Assembly: GCA_963977405.1 (NCBI GenBank) | Contig: CAXBOY010000014.1 | Location: 1-42,978, forward strand | Reading direction: 5' to 3' | From: UBA5078 sp963977405 | GTDB lineage: Bacteria; Pseudomonadota; Gammaproteobacteria; Pseudomonadales; Pseudohongiellaceae | DNA: 42,978 nucleotides | Part shown: one piece after another, positions 8,425 through 17,414 of the stretch | How the letters are laid out: the number at the start of each line of letters is the position of its first letter | How positions within the stretch are numbered: the first letter of the stretch is position 1 | Made by a program: the position numbers and the translations under genes | The notes under the pieces: model-generated | What the model was told of the DNA's origin: nothing | The model's database searches: none | Seen by the model: the letters and a program-made list of their open reading frames with translations, nothing else

Positions 8425-8496
8425 TCTTCAGAACAACATAATCCACGGTAGCGCAGCTCGAAACGGGCTGAAAAAAATTCGAAAAAAAGGAGTCAC

Positions 8497-9108
8497 TTGG
8501 GTAGCAGCGACGAGACAAGCGGAAAGAAGCCGGCCCAGTCATGGGCGGCTCAGGTCGGCAACGATCCATGGGAAGGCGAGCTGCGCAAGGTCGCGCAGAG
8601 CGCAGACCGTCTGGCCTTTAAGAAACTGTTCGAGCATTTCGCCCCGCAGATCAAGGCCTTCTTAATCAAGGGCATTGGCTCCTACGGCGATCGCTCTCAA
8701 GCCGAGGAAATGACCCAAGAGGTCATGATAAAGGTATGGAATAAAGCTGCTTCCTTTAACAGCAGCAAGGCAAGCTTGAACACATGGATATTCACTATCG
8801 CTCGTAACACGCGTATTGACTTCATACGCCGTAATAGTCGGGCGGAGCGCAAGATCGACATCGAGGATATTTGGCACGAGGCGGATTCCCCCGAGCCAAT
8901 AGTCGATCTACAGCAACGGCGGGTGGAGACACAAGTGCGTAATGCCTTGTCGACCCTGCCAGATGAGCAGGCGCTGGTTTTAGAGAAAGCATTTATGGAG
9001 AGCAAGTCTCACAACGAGATCGCGCAGGAACTGGGGCTACCCCTAGGCACCGTGAAGTCTCGAATTAGGCTGGCGTTAAGTAAGCTCCAGATACTCATTG
9101 ATCGATAA
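8497..9108 (+). CDS. rpoE: ECF sigma factor, RpoE/ECF11 type
   Basis: A 203-residue extracytoplasmic-function sigma factor. Region 2 occupies about 30-105 (HFAPQIKAFLIKGIG..., AEEMTQEVMIKVW, TWIFTIARNTRIDFIRR) and region 4 about 145-200 (LPDEQALVLEKAFMESKSHNEIAQELGLPLGTVKSRIRLALSKL). The start is a TTG with an AAGGAG 4 bases upstream, which is better than any nearby ATG. It is followed with tight coupling by a ChrR-type anti-sigma factor, the arrangement of the singlet-oxygen-responsive ECF11 group. Its likely targets are its own promoter and the divergent lipid operon. Confidence 0.88.
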   Translation: MGSSDETSGKKPAQSWAAQVGNDPWEGELRKVAQSADRLAFKKLFEHFAPQIKAFLIKGIGSYGDRSQAEEMTQEVMIKVWNKAASFNSSKASLNTWIFTIARNTRIDFIRRNSRAERKIDIEDIWHEADSPEPIVDLQQRRVETQVRNALSTLPDEQALVLEKAFMESKSHNEIAQELGLPLGTVKSRIRLALSKLQILIDR

Positions 9109-9124
9109 AGTTAAAGGTAACAGC

Positions 9125-9877
9125 ATGATTTCTTATCATCCCGACTCAAGATATTTGACAGATTTCGCTTCAGCCAATTTGTCCCTAGCAGAGGCCGTTT
9201 GTGTATCTGCCCATCTTGAGTTTTGCGGCAAGTGTCGCGGCCATGTGCAACAACTCAAGGATGTCGGTGCACACTTACTGACTCAGCTCGAGCCCGAGGA
9301 GTTGGAAGCAGATAGCTTTACAAGGTTAATGTCGAAGATCGGTAGTGCCGAAAATGCTGCCTCTAGCCCTAGTGCGACCACGGCGCCGGTCCTGTCCCTG
9401 AATGAGCGTGAGCAAGAAGAGGCTGCGCGTAGTAAGGAGTTGCCACGTTCCTTGGTTGACGTGTTCCTGCCTCGCTCTGTGCGCAGTCTCTCTAGAGGTG
9501 GCTTGCAGAATCTAAGCTGGGCACAGCTGGGCAAGGCCCTTCGTGTAGCCCCGTTACCGATCTTTGGTGAATCCAGAGAGACCGCGATCTACGATATTAA
9601 GGCGGGCGGTCGCATGCCCGAGCACGAGCACCGTGGCGAGGAGATTACAGTGTTGCTCAAAGGCAGCTTCTCTGATGCCGACGGCAGCTACTCGCGTGGT
9701 GACTTCGTAGTTCGCAATGCAGGGGAGGCCCATCAGCCAACCGCCACACAAGATACTGACTGCATCTGCCTTGTTTGCCTAGAGCGGCCTGTGCGTCCAC
9801 GCGGCCTGTTTTATCGCTTATTGGAGCCCTTTGTACAGTATCGTCTAAACAAGTTGAACCGTGGTCCAGCCTTCTAG
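9125..9877 (+). CDS. chrR: ChrR-type zinc-dependent anti-sigma factor with C-terminal cupin
   Basis: The cytoplasmic partner that sequesters the preceding sigma factor. The N-terminal zinc-binding anti-sigma domain shows H5, H30, C34 and C37 (YHPD...SAHLEFCGKC), the ZAS fingerprint. A cupin follows at about 130-215, with GGRMPEHEHRGEEITVLLKG and GDFVVRNAGEAHQPTA carrying the second metal site. In R. sphaeroides ChrR the cupin is needed for release on singlet oxygen. An ATG at 9098 overlaps the sigma gene, but the ATG at 9125 has AAAGG in front and begins at the family N-terminus, so I chose it (250 residues). Confidence 0.88.
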   Translation: MISYHPDSRYLTDFASANLSLAEAVCVSAHLEFCGKCRGHVQQLKDVGAHLLTQLEPEELEADSFTRLMSKIGSAENAASSPSATTAPVLSLNEREQEEAARSKELPRSLVDVFLPRSVRSLSRGGLQNLSWAQLGKALRVAPLPIFGESRETAIYDIKAGGRMPEHEHRGEEITVLLKGSFSDADGSYSRGDFVVRNAGEAHQPTATQDTDCICLVCLERPVRPRGLFYRLLEPFVQYRLNKLNRGPAF

Positions 9878-10010
9878 GCACGGTTCGCGAAGATGTTCTC
9901 GTAAGCGCGACGCTCTCTATATTCGTCAACCCGCTTTTGAAGGGGGGTTTGGTTCGATTTACGAGCACTCCTCGGGCATAATACGGGTTCACCAATATAG
10001 GAGTTATTCT

Positions 10011-10292
10011 ATGGCAGCTGCCACCGCAAGACACATACTCGTAGACACAGAAGCCCAATGCCTAGAGCTTAAAGAGCGCATTAACAAGGGCGAAGATTTC
10101 GCCGACATCGCAAAACAGTTCTCCTCTTGTCCTTCCCGCGCGAACGGCGGTGATCTAGGTAGTTTCGGTCCTGGGCAAATGGTGAAGGAATTCGATCAGG
10201 TCGTTTTCAGCGCCGAGCCCAATACCGTCCAAGGTCCCGTTAAGACTCAGTTTGGCTACCATCTGCTTGAAGTCACCAGTCGCACAGCCTAG
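10011..10292 (+). CDS. ppiC: Peptidyl-prolyl cis-trans isomerase C (parvulin)
   Basis: A single-domain parvulin of 93 residues, the same size as E. coli PpiC. TARHILV, FADIAKQFSSCPSRANGGDLGSFGPGQMVKEFD and VKTQFGYHLLEV are the full parvulin signature, including both active-site histidines. It is a cytoplasmic isomerase of prolyl bonds with no signal peptide. The frame is open further upstream, but ATG 10011 has an AGGAG at 5-10 bases and starts at the family N-terminus. It stands between the anti-sigma gene and the nudF cluster. Confidence 0.92.
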   Translation: MAAATARHILVDTEAQCLELKERINKGEDFADIAKQFSSCPSRANGGDLGSFGPGQMVKEFDQVVFSAEPNTVQGPVKTQFGYHLLEVTSRTA

Positions 10293-10309
10293 TCTCTGAG
10301 ACATCGCCA

Positions 10310-10963
10310 ATGAACAAGCCCCTTCCCGAATTCGGTGTACAAGACCTCGAGGTCGTGCAAAGAACGCCAGGTTATAGGGGCTTTTTTGCGATAGACAAGG
10401 TCTTATTGAAGCACCGCCTCTATGCCGGTGGCTGGAGCCCCTTGTTTACTCGCGAGTTGTTCTTGCGTGACCCGGCGGCAGGAGTTTTACTCTATGACCC
10501 CGATAGGGATCAGCTGGTAATGGTCGAGCAGTTCCGCATTGGGGCGCTGCCAGATGCCGAGAGTCAGGGCACGAGCCCCTGGATGTTGGAGGTTGTCGCC
10601 GGCATTATGGCGCCCGATGAGAATGCGGCTGACCTGTCGCGACGAGAAGCCAAGGAAGAGGCTGGCTGTGACATTCAGGACTTGGTCCATATCACCGACT
10701 ATTACAACAGTCCGGGTGGCAGCAACGAGCGCATCAGTTTGTATTGTGGGCGTGTGGATGCCAGCGACGCTGGAGGAATTCACGGTCTGGAAGAAGAGAA
10801 TGAGGATATTCGTGCGCTTGTGCTATCTTTCGAAGAGGCATGGTTTGCATTACAGGAAGGGCGTATGAATAACGCAATGGCGATAATTGCGATGCAATGG
10901 CTTTATATTAATAGAGATTCGCTCCGGCAGAAATGGCGTAGCCAGGGGCCTTGCGTAGCATGA
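10310..10963 (+). CDS. nudF: ADP-ribose pyrophosphatase
   Basis: A Nudix hydrolase of 217 residues that cleaves ADP-ribose to AMP and ribose-5-phosphate. The Nudix box spans G98-C120 (GIMAPDE, then REAKEEAGC), matching GX5EX7REUXEEXGU. The flanks VVEFL..R...L...FxR-type opening (FFAIDKVLLKHRLYAGGWSPLFTRELF) and YYNSPGGSNERISLYCG are typical of NudF. It begins the conserved order nudF-yqiB-cpdA-yqiA-parE known from E. coli, and its TGA overlaps the ATG of the next gene. Confidence 0.92.
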   Translation: MNKPLPEFGVQDLEVVQRTPGYRGFFAIDKVLLKHRLYAGGWSPLFTRELFLRDPAAGVLLYDPDRDQLVMVEQFRIGALPDAESQGTSPWMLEVVAGIMAPDENAADLSRREAKEEAGCDIQDLVHITDYYNSPGGSNERISLYCGRVDASDAGGIHGLEEENEDIRALVLSFEEAWFALQEGRMNNAMAIIAMQWLYINRDSLRQKWRSQGPCVA

Positions 10964-11535
10964 AGGCACCACGCTACAACATCGATCTAGTGCGGCAAAT
11001 GGCGGATTGTGATGCGAATTTTATTCGTTTACTAAAGCTAATGCCTGAACTAGAATCCTTTAGAGAAGCCTTCTTGCTAGACGCGCAACAGCTTGCATGC
11101 GCAGGCCGTGAAGAGTCTGGATTGCAGCGATTTTCCCATCGTGAGAATGCGCCATTACAGGTTGGCGAGGCTGGATTACAGTACTCAAGGGAATTTGTAA
11201 TCAGCTCATCTGCTGCAGAAGAAGTGCGAGTATGCATTAGCGTATTAGAAGTGTTCCCATATACCAGCACGTTAGCAATCAATCAGCTAACGCGTGTTAG
11301 CCAGTGGATCGACCCTCCAGGCATACTTGTGCGGGTTTACCATGATGCCACCACGGCGGAGGCGGTCGCCTACCAAGGCCATAAAGCCTTCCTTGCTAAG
11401 TACGCGATTCCGAACCCAACGATGTATCACCAGGACGAGAAAAGACAGATTAATGAATTCCTGGGCGAGTGGTTAAGTCTGTGTTTGCAGGCGGGCCACA
11501 GTCTCAAACCACCGTCGTTTATCTGTGCTGCGTAA
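10960..11535 (+). CDS. yqiB: DUF1249 family protein YqiB
   Basis: A 191-residue DUF1249 protein. YNIDLVRQMADCDANFIRLLKLMP is the family opening, followed by a central strand-rich part (LQYSREFVISSSAAEEVRVCISVLE) and a C-terminal FLAKYAIPNPTMYHQDEKRQINEFLGEWL. The function is unknown; it is fixed by position between nudF and cpdA, as in E. coli. An in-frame codon at 10951 is possible, but the ATG at 10960 overlaps the nudF stop (ATGA) and begins at the family consensus. Confidence 0.85.
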   Translation: MKAPRYNIDLVRQMADCDANFIRLLKLMPELESFREAFLLDAQQLACAGREESGLQRFSHRENAPLQVGEAGLQYSREFVISSSAAEEVRVCISVLEVFPYTSTLAINQLTRVSQWIDPPGILVRVYHDATTAEAVAYQGHKAFLAKYAIPNPTMYHQDEKRQINEFLGEWLSLCLQAGHSLKPPSFICAA

Positions 11536-11538
11536 ATT

Positions 11539-12357
11539 ATGACTAGAGAAGCCACGGGCGCGCCCGTCAGAGTCGTACAGATTACGGACACTCATTTGTT
11601 TCGTGATCCTCGAGCTGCTCTGCTAAAACTCAATACTCAATATAGCTTCGAGAAGGTTGTCGAGTTAATGGCTGCCAAAGAGGAGAATATCGATTTGATC
11701 CTAGCCACTGGCGATATTGCGCAGGACGCTTCAGTGGAGGCATATTTACGCTTCGGCGATGCGATGCAGTCTTTTCAGGCACCATTTTATTGGATTCCAG
11801 GCAATCATGACCGTCGCCGAGTCATGGAGAGCCTCGACCAGTACCAAGATGCATTCACGAATCTTGTCAGTCTTTCCAATTGGCAGGTCATCATGCTCGA
11901 CTCCAGCGTTGTTGGAGAGGTGCACGGAAATTTGAGTGAGCGAGAACTTATACATCTGGAGCAGAGCCTACAGGCTGCACAGAGCAATCCGCAGATTGAA
12001 CACTGTCTGGTCTGCTTGCACCACAATCCAGTACCAGGTAGTGCGCAGTGGATGGAGGGCATAGGGCTTCATAATGACAAAGCCTTTTTAGCAATTATTG
12101 ACCGTTTCGAGTTCGTGCGTGCGGTGGTATACGGGCATATCCATCAGGAGCTCGACTTCACACGCAATGATGTCCGCTTTTTTTGCACGCCTTCGACCTG
12201 TATCCAGTTTAAGCCAGAAGTCACTGAGTTTTCGCTCGACGAAGTGAGCCCAGCCTATCGATGGTTAAACTTATTCGAAGATGGGCGTATCGAAAGCGAG
12301 ATTGAACGAGTAACTGGATATGAGTTTGAAGTCGACCATACCTCTAAGGGATATTGA
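11539..12357 (+). CDS. cpdA: 3',5'-cyclic-AMP phosphodiesterase
   Basis: A class III cAMP phosphodiesterase of 272 residues in the calcineurin-like metallophosphoesterase fold. The metal ligands are in place: D17 and H19 (ITDTHL), D59 (ATGDIAQD), N89-H90-D91 (GNHD), CLHHNP and GHIH. It hydrolyses cAMP to AMP in the cytoplasm. The ATG at 11539 lies 3 bases after the yqiB stop. Its presence makes cAMP signalling likely in this organism, which matters for the cyclase-like protein at 28.1-29.6 kb. Confidence 0.92.
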   Translation: MTREATGAPVRVVQITDTHLFRDPRAALLKLNTQYSFEKVVELMAAKEENIDLILATGDIAQDASVEAYLRFGDAMQSFQAPFYWIPGNHDRRRVMESLDQYQDAFTNLVSLSNWQVIMLDSSVVGEVHGNLSERELIHLEQSLQAAQSNPQIEHCLVCLHHNPVPGSAQWMEGIGLHNDKAFLAIIDRFEFVRAVVYGHIHQELDFTRNDVRFFCTPSTCIQFKPEVTEFSLDEVSPAYRWLNLFEDGRIESEIERVTGYEFEVDHTSKGY

Positions 12358-12418
12358 TGATTAGGGCGTTTTTGTGAGTCAGCGAGGCACTGTAAAAGGT
12401 TCAGGGCGCGGAGACTTC

Positions 12419-13003
12419 ATGGATACACCCGATTTCTATCTGCTGTACCTGCACGGTTTCAACAGCTCCCCTCTCTCTTCCAAGGCTAGAGTCACATTTG
12501 ATTATTGTGCGCGTCTAGGTATTGCAGATCGCATTGCGGTTCCCGAATTGCCTCATGTTCCCGAGCTGGCGATCGCACAGATGTGTGAGATCATTCAGGC
12601 ACAAACACTCCCGGTCGTTCTGATGGGGAGCTCCCTCGGGGGCTATTACGCCACTTATCTAGCAGAGCGTTATGGTTTGAAGGCCGCTCTTATTAATCCC
12701 GCCGTCAATCCCGCTGACTTGTGGCATGAGCATTTAGGAGAGAATCGCAATTACTATTCCGGTCGTCGATATACGATTACCGAGGAGCATGTGCAGCAGT
12801 TGCGAGAAATCGACACGCCGCATTTGCGCCAAGCCCACAACTATTTGCTATTGGTTCAGACAGGCGATGAGACCTTGGATTACCGGTTTGCTGTAGACAA
12901 GTACAAGTCGTCACCGAGTATAATTCAGGAAGGTGGTAACCATAGTTTCGAAAACTACGAAGCGATGTTGCCCGAAATATTTCAGTTTTTCGCAGGCCCA
13001 TAG
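12419..13003 (+). CDS. yqiA: YqiA/YcfP family alpha/beta-hydrolase (esterase)
   Basis: A hydrolase of 194 residues. YLHGFNSSPLSSKA is the oxyanion region, S72 in MGSSLGGYYAT is the nucleophile, and the catalytic acid and histidine lie in QTGDETLDYR and EGGNHSFENYE. E. coli YqiA has esterase activity on palmitoyl-CoA and nitrophenyl esters. A GTG at 12374 would extend it by 15 residues, but the ATG at 12419 has GGAG 5 bases upstream and gives the family length. It lies between cpdA and parE, as in E. coli. Confidence 0.88.
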   Translation: MDTPDFYLLYLHGFNSSPLSSKARVTFDYCARLGIADRIAVPELPHVPELAIAQMCEIIQAQTLPVVLMGSSLGGYYATYLAERYGLKAALINPAVNPADLWHEHLGENRNYYSGRRYTITEEHVQQLREIDTPHLRQAHNYLLLVQTGDETLDYRFAVDKYKSSPSIIQEGGNHSFENYEAMLPEIFQFFAGP

Positions 13004-13067
13004 TTTGGTGGGTCGCCCTAGCGCTAGCACCTGCTTACGCGAAATAGAATTAAGAGAAGTCCATTGA

Positions 13068-14981
13068 ATGAGTAATATTTATAACGCAGATGCCATCGAA
13101 GTCCTAACAGGGCTAGACCCTGTTCGAAAACGCCCGGGCATGTATACCGACACTAGTCGCCCCAATCACTTGGTGCAAGAAGTCATCGACAATAGTGTCG
13201 ACGAGGCCTTGGCAGGACACGCAAAGACAATTACTGTTGTCATGCAAAAAGACGGCTATGTAGAGGTCAGCGATGATGGTCGTGGTATGCCGGTCGATAT
13301 CCATCAAGAAGAGAAAGTCAGTGGCGTGGAATTGATCTTGACGCGATTGCACGCCGGGGGCAAGTTCTCGGGCAAGAACTATCAGTACTCTGGTGGTCTG
13401 CATGGCGTTGGTGTTTCGGTAGTGAACGCTCTGTCCAAGCATCTCGAGGTACTCGTGCGTCGAGATGGCACCGTATTTCAAATGAAATTTCGCGATGGCG
13501 AAAAAGTGTCAGAGTTGGCGCCTATTTCGACTGCGCCGAAGCGCATGACGGGCACCACCGTGCGCTTTCTACCGGACGAGAAGTATTTCGACTCGAGCAA
13601 GATTTCAATCAGCCGCTTAAAGCATGTGTTGCGCGCGAAAGCCGTACTCTGTTCCGGTCTGCGTGTAGTGTTTGTAGACAATACTGTCGATGCTGAGAAG
13701 AGCCAGAGTGAAGAGTGGTTATTCGAAGATGGTCTTACTGATTACCTAACTCAATCGACTCGCGACTGGCCAGTGCTGCCTGAGCAGCCTTTTGTAGGTT
13801 CAATGCAAGGCAATGCCGAGGCAGTGGACTGGGCGGTGCAGTGGTTGCCAGAGGGTGGTGAGATTACTGCAGAGAGTTACGTTAACCTGATTCCAACTGC
13901 GCAAGGCGGTACGCATGTGAATGGTCTGCGTACGGGCCTTCTCGATGCATTACGAGAATTTTGTGAGTTCCGCAATTTGTTGCCACGTGGCATCAAGTTA
14001 ACACCTGAGGACGTGTGGGACCGTTGCTGCTTCGTCTTATCCGCAAAAATCGTTGAACCACAATTCTCTGGTCAGACTAAGGAGCGCCTTTCTTCTAGGC
14101 AGTGCGCGGTGTTTATCTCGGGCGTAGTAAAAGACTCGTTTAGTCTTTGGCTCAATCAGCATACTGCCGAGGCGGAGTTGCTCGCAGAGTTGTGTATCAA
14201 TAATGCCCAGAGTCGCCTCAAGGCGAGTAAGAAAGTCGAGCGCAAGAAGGTGACGGCGGGCCCGGCTTTGCCAGGGAAATTGGCCGATTGTTCCACTCAG
14301 GATGTCATGGCTGGCGAGTTATTCTTAGTGGAAGGTGACTCCGCAGGAGGTTCGGCAAAGCAAGCGCGTGACCGCGAGACGCAGGCGATTATGCCACTGC
14401 GCGGTAAGATCTTGAACACGTGGGAAGTAGACTCGAATGAAATACTAGGCTCTCAGGAGGTGCATGACATCGCCGTAGCTCTCGGCGTAGACCCTGGCTC
14501 TGACAACTTAGAGGGCTTGCGCTACGGCAAGATCTGCATACTCGCCGATGCTGACTCCGATGGGCTTCACATCGCGACACTATTATGCGCTCTGTTCCTG
14601 CGCCACTTCCGACCGTTGGTCGTCGCGGGGCATATCTATGTGGCCATGCCGCCACTGTATCGTATTGATGTGGGTAAAGAGGTTTTTTACGCACTGGATG
14701 AACAAGATAAAGATGGAATTCTCGATCGTTTGGTTGCAGAGAAGAAGAGCGCCAAACCTAATGTGCAGCGCTTCAAGGGGCTAGGTGAAATGAACCCTCT
14801 GCAGTTGCGCGAAACTACGATGAATCGAGATACCAGAAGGCTGGTGCAACTTACTTTGGATGATGAGCACTATGCACGGGAAACAGACGAGATGCTCGAT
14901 ATGCTACTCGCCAAGAAGCGTGCGCCGGATAGAAAATTTTGGCTCGAAGAGAACGGCAATCTTGCCGATCTAGCTGAGTAA
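13068..14981 (+). CDS. parE: DNA topoisomerase IV subunit B
   Basis: The ATPase subunit of topoisomerase IV, 637 residues, which with ParC decatenates daughter chromosomes. The GHKL ATPase shows VDEALAGHAKTI, DDGRGMPVDIH and GGLHGVGVSVVNALS; the TOPRIM domain shows LVEGDSAGGSAKQARDR, PLRGKILN and DADSDGLHIATLL. The length and the absence of the large gyrase B insertion favour ParE over GyrB, as does the downstream parC. A GAGAAG sits ahead of the ATG. Confidence 0.95.
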   Translation: MSNIYNADAIEVLTGLDPVRKRPGMYTDTSRPNHLVQEVIDNSVDEALAGHAKTITVVMQKDGYVEVSDDGRGMPVDIHQEEKVSGVELILTRLHAGGKFSGKNYQYSGGLHGVGVSVVNALSKHLEVLVRRDGTVFQMKFRDGEKVSELAPISTAPKRMTGTTVRFLPDEKYFDSSKISISRLKHVLRAKAVLCSGLRVVFVDNTVDAEKSQSEEWLFEDGLTDYLTQSTRDWPVLPEQPFVGSMQGNAEAVDWAVQWLPEGGEITAESYVNLIPTAQGGTHVNGLRTGLLDALREFCEFRNLLPRGIKLTPEDVWDRCCFVLSAKIVEPQFSGQTKERLSSRQCAVFISGVVKDSFSLWLNQHTAEAELLAELCINNAQSRLKASKKVERKKVTAGPALPGKLADCSTQDVMAGELFLVEGDSAGGSAKQARDRETQAIMPLRGKILNTWEVDSNEILGSQEVHDIAVALGVDPGSDNLEGLRYGKICILADADSDGLHIATLLCALFLRHFRPLVVAGHIYVAMPPLYRIDVGKEVFYALDEQDKDGILDRLVAEKKSAKPNVQRFKGLGEMNPLQLRETTMNRDTRRLVQLTLDDEHYARETDEMLDMLLAKKRAPDRKFWLEENGNLADLAE

Positions 14982-15041
14982 TAGCGCAGGACAAGATTGC
15001 GCAACAACCTAAATTCACCGAATCGACAGCAGAACGAAGCA

Positions 15042-17300
15042 ATGACTCAGAATATTACAGTGAACGAAGATGGTGTAGAACAAATCGCCTTGAGTAGTTA
15101 CTCGCAACAGGCGTATTTGAACTACTCCATGTATGTCATCAACGACCGTGCCTTGCCCCATATTGGCGATGGTTTGAAGCCAGTGCAACGTCGTATTATT
15201 TATGCGATGTCCGAGCTAAGCCTCAAGTCGACAGCAAAGTTCAAAAAATCTGCGCGTACGATAGGCGACGTGATAGGCAAGTTTCATCCACATGGTGACT
15301 CTGCCTGTTATGAGGCCATGGTGCTCATGGCCCAACCCTTTAGTTATCGTTACCCGCTCGTAGATGGGCAAGGCAACTGGGGCTCGCCCGATGATCCTAA
15401 ATCCTTTGCGGCGATGCGTTATACCGAATCAAAGCTGCGTAAATATGCCGACATACTGCTCTCGGAACTAGAACAAGGCACTGTAGAGTGGAAACTCAAT
15501 TTCGATGGCACCTTGCAGGAGCCACAGATTCTGCCGGCACGATTACCTAATGTTCTTCTAAATGGAGGTAGCGGTATCGCAGTTGGTATGGCCACGGATA
15601 TTCCGCCGCATAATTTACGCGAAGTTGCGAGCGCCTGTATCCATCTATTGGAGAGCCCTAGCGCCACTGTTGCGGATCTGATGACCCATATTCAGGGGCC
15701 AGACTATCCCACCGCCGCAGAGATCATTAGCCCGCGAGAGGACATCGTTTCGCTTTATGAAACCGGAAAGGGCTCCATAAGATCCCGCGGGGTCTATCAC
15801 ATCGAGAGCGGCGATATAGTGGTCACGGCCTTGCCCTACCAAGTCTCTGGAGCGAAAGTACTGGAGCAAATTGCGGCACAGATGCAAAAGAAGAAACTAC
15901 CAATGGTGGTGGACCTTCGCGACGAATCCGATCATGAAAATCCTACGCGAATCGTGATTGTGCCACGCTCGAATCGAGTCGATACCGACACGCTTATGTT
16001 GCACCTGTTTGCCTCGACAGATCTCGAGCGTACCTATCGTGTCAATTTCAATATGATTGGCACCAATGGTCGTCCGCAAGTGAAGAATCTGCGTTCACTT
16101 TTGAAGGAATGGTTAGAATTCCGCACCGACACGGTGAAGCGTCGCCTGCAGAATCGTCTCGACCGCATTCTACAGCGACTGCATATTCTGGAAGGTCTGT
16201 TGGTTGCCTTTCTCAATATCGACGAGGTTATTCACATCATTCGTACTGAAGACAAGCCGAAACCTGTGCTAATGGAGCGTTTCGCGATATCGGAGATCCA
16301 GGCCGAAGCGATTCTCGAGCTCAAGTTGAGACATCTCGCTAAGCTTGAGGAAGTCAAAATCCGTGGTGAGCAGAGTGAGCTAGATGCGGAGCGCGAGCGC
16401 TTGGAGTTGATCCTAGGTTCGGCATCGCGCCTCAAGACGCTTATTCGCAAAGAGATTACTCAAGATGCCGAGGACTTTGGCGATGAGCGCTGCTGCCCGA
16501 TAGTCTCTCGTACCGAAGCTCAGGCATTTAGTGAAACCGAATTGATGTCTACTGAGCCAATTACAGTTGTTCTGTCCGAGCGCGGCTGGGCGAGATCGGC
16601 GAAAGGGCATGAGGTGGAGCCAGAAACACTGCAATACAAATCTGGTGATGGATTCAAATTCGCTGCCCTAGGGCGTAGCAATCAGAACGCGATCTTCATT
16701 GATTCTACTGGCCGTACTTACTCGCTTCCTTCCCACTCATTGCCTTCGGCACGAGGTCAGGGTGAACCGTTGACTGGTCGTCTAACCCCCGAGTCTGGAG
16801 CTAGCTTCGAAGGCGTGTTGATGGGCGAGGAGAAACAAAGAGTCTTATTGGCGAGCGATGGTGGCTATGGATTCGTCGCTAAGATCGAGGATTTGCAGAG
16901 TAAGAATAAGTCGGGAAAGAGCGTCCTTAAATTACCTAAAGGCAGCAAGGTAATGCCGCCATTGATAGTTAAAGACTATGCAAGCGATGTGGTCGTCGCG
17001 ATTACTAACGAAGGCCGTATGTTGAGCTTCGCTTTGTCCGAGTTGCCGGAATTATCTCGTGGCAAAGGCAATAAAATCATTAGCATACCAAGCGCACGTG
17101 CGAGCGAGCGGGTGGAGTTCGTTGTCGCCCTATGTGTGCTCGGCACAGGTGAGACACTTGCCGTTCACGCAGGCAGGCGTCACCTGAACATGAAAGCTTC
17201 CGATCTGGAACACTACAAAGGAGAGCGGGGTCGTCGTGGTAATAAATTGCCACGGGGCTTCCAAAATGTTGATCGAGTCGAAGTAATAGGCGCTTCTTAA
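15042..17300 (+). CDS. parC: DNA topoisomerase IV subunit A
   Basis: The cleavage subunit, 752 residues. Y127 in AAMRYTES is the catalytic tyrosine. The quinolone-determining region reads HPHGDSACYEAM with S87 and E91, corresponding to E. coli S80 and E84, both in the wild-type state. The C-terminal beta-pinwheel blades are recognisable (LASDGGYGFVAKIEDL, AITNEGRMLSFALSELPELSRGKGNK). A TTG at 14997 is in frame, but the ATG at 15042 begins at the family N-terminus. It follows parE with 60 bases between, a single unit. Confidence 0.95.
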   Translation: MTQNITVNEDGVEQIALSSYSQQAYLNYSMYVINDRALPHIGDGLKPVQRRIIYAMSELSLKSTAKFKKSARTIGDVIGKFHPHGDSACYEAMVLMAQPFSYRYPLVDGQGNWGSPDDPKSFAAMRYTESKLRKYADILLSELEQGTVEWKLNFDGTLQEPQILPARLPNVLLNGGSGIAVGMATDIPPHNLREVASACIHLLESPSATVADLMTHIQGPDYPTAAEIISPREDIVSLYETGKGSIRSRGVYHIESGDIVVTALPYQVSGAKVLEQIAAQMQKKKLPMVVDLRDESDHENPTRIVIVPRSNRVDTDTLMLHLFASTDLERTYRVNFNMIGTNGRPQVKNLRSLLKEWLEFRTDTVKRRLQNRLDRILQRLHILEGLLVAFLNIDEVIHIIRTEDKPKPVLMERFAISEIQAEAILELKLRHLAKLEEVKIRGEQSELDAERERLELILGSASRLKTLIRKEITQDAEDFGDERCCPIVSRTEAQAFSETELMSTEPITVVLSERGWARSAKGHEVEPETLQYKSGDGFKFAALGRSNQNAIFIDSTGRTYSLPSHSLPSARGQGEPLTGRLTPESGASFEGVLMGEEKQRVLLASDGGYGFVAKIEDLQSKNKSGKSVLKLPKGSKVMPPLIVKDYASDVVVAITNEGRMLSFALSELPELSRGKGNKIISIPSARASERVEFVVALCVLGTGETLAVHAGRRHLNMKASDLEHYKGERGRRGNKLPRGFQNVDRVEVIGAS

Positions 17301-17414
17301 CACTCGCAAGTCCAAAATTGCATCTATAAGGCTGGCGAGTAGCGCTAGCAAGTTGCTATTCTCTCTACTTATGTCGAAATCTCGACTTTGAGAAGTGGAA
17401 TTGGGGAGGGTCGC

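Noticed and set aside
17301..17414. Thiamine (TPP) riboswitch ahead of the NMT1-GGDEF-EAL gene
   Set aside because: The conserved CTGAGA and ACCTGATCTGG-type blocks are not present in this 114-base gap.
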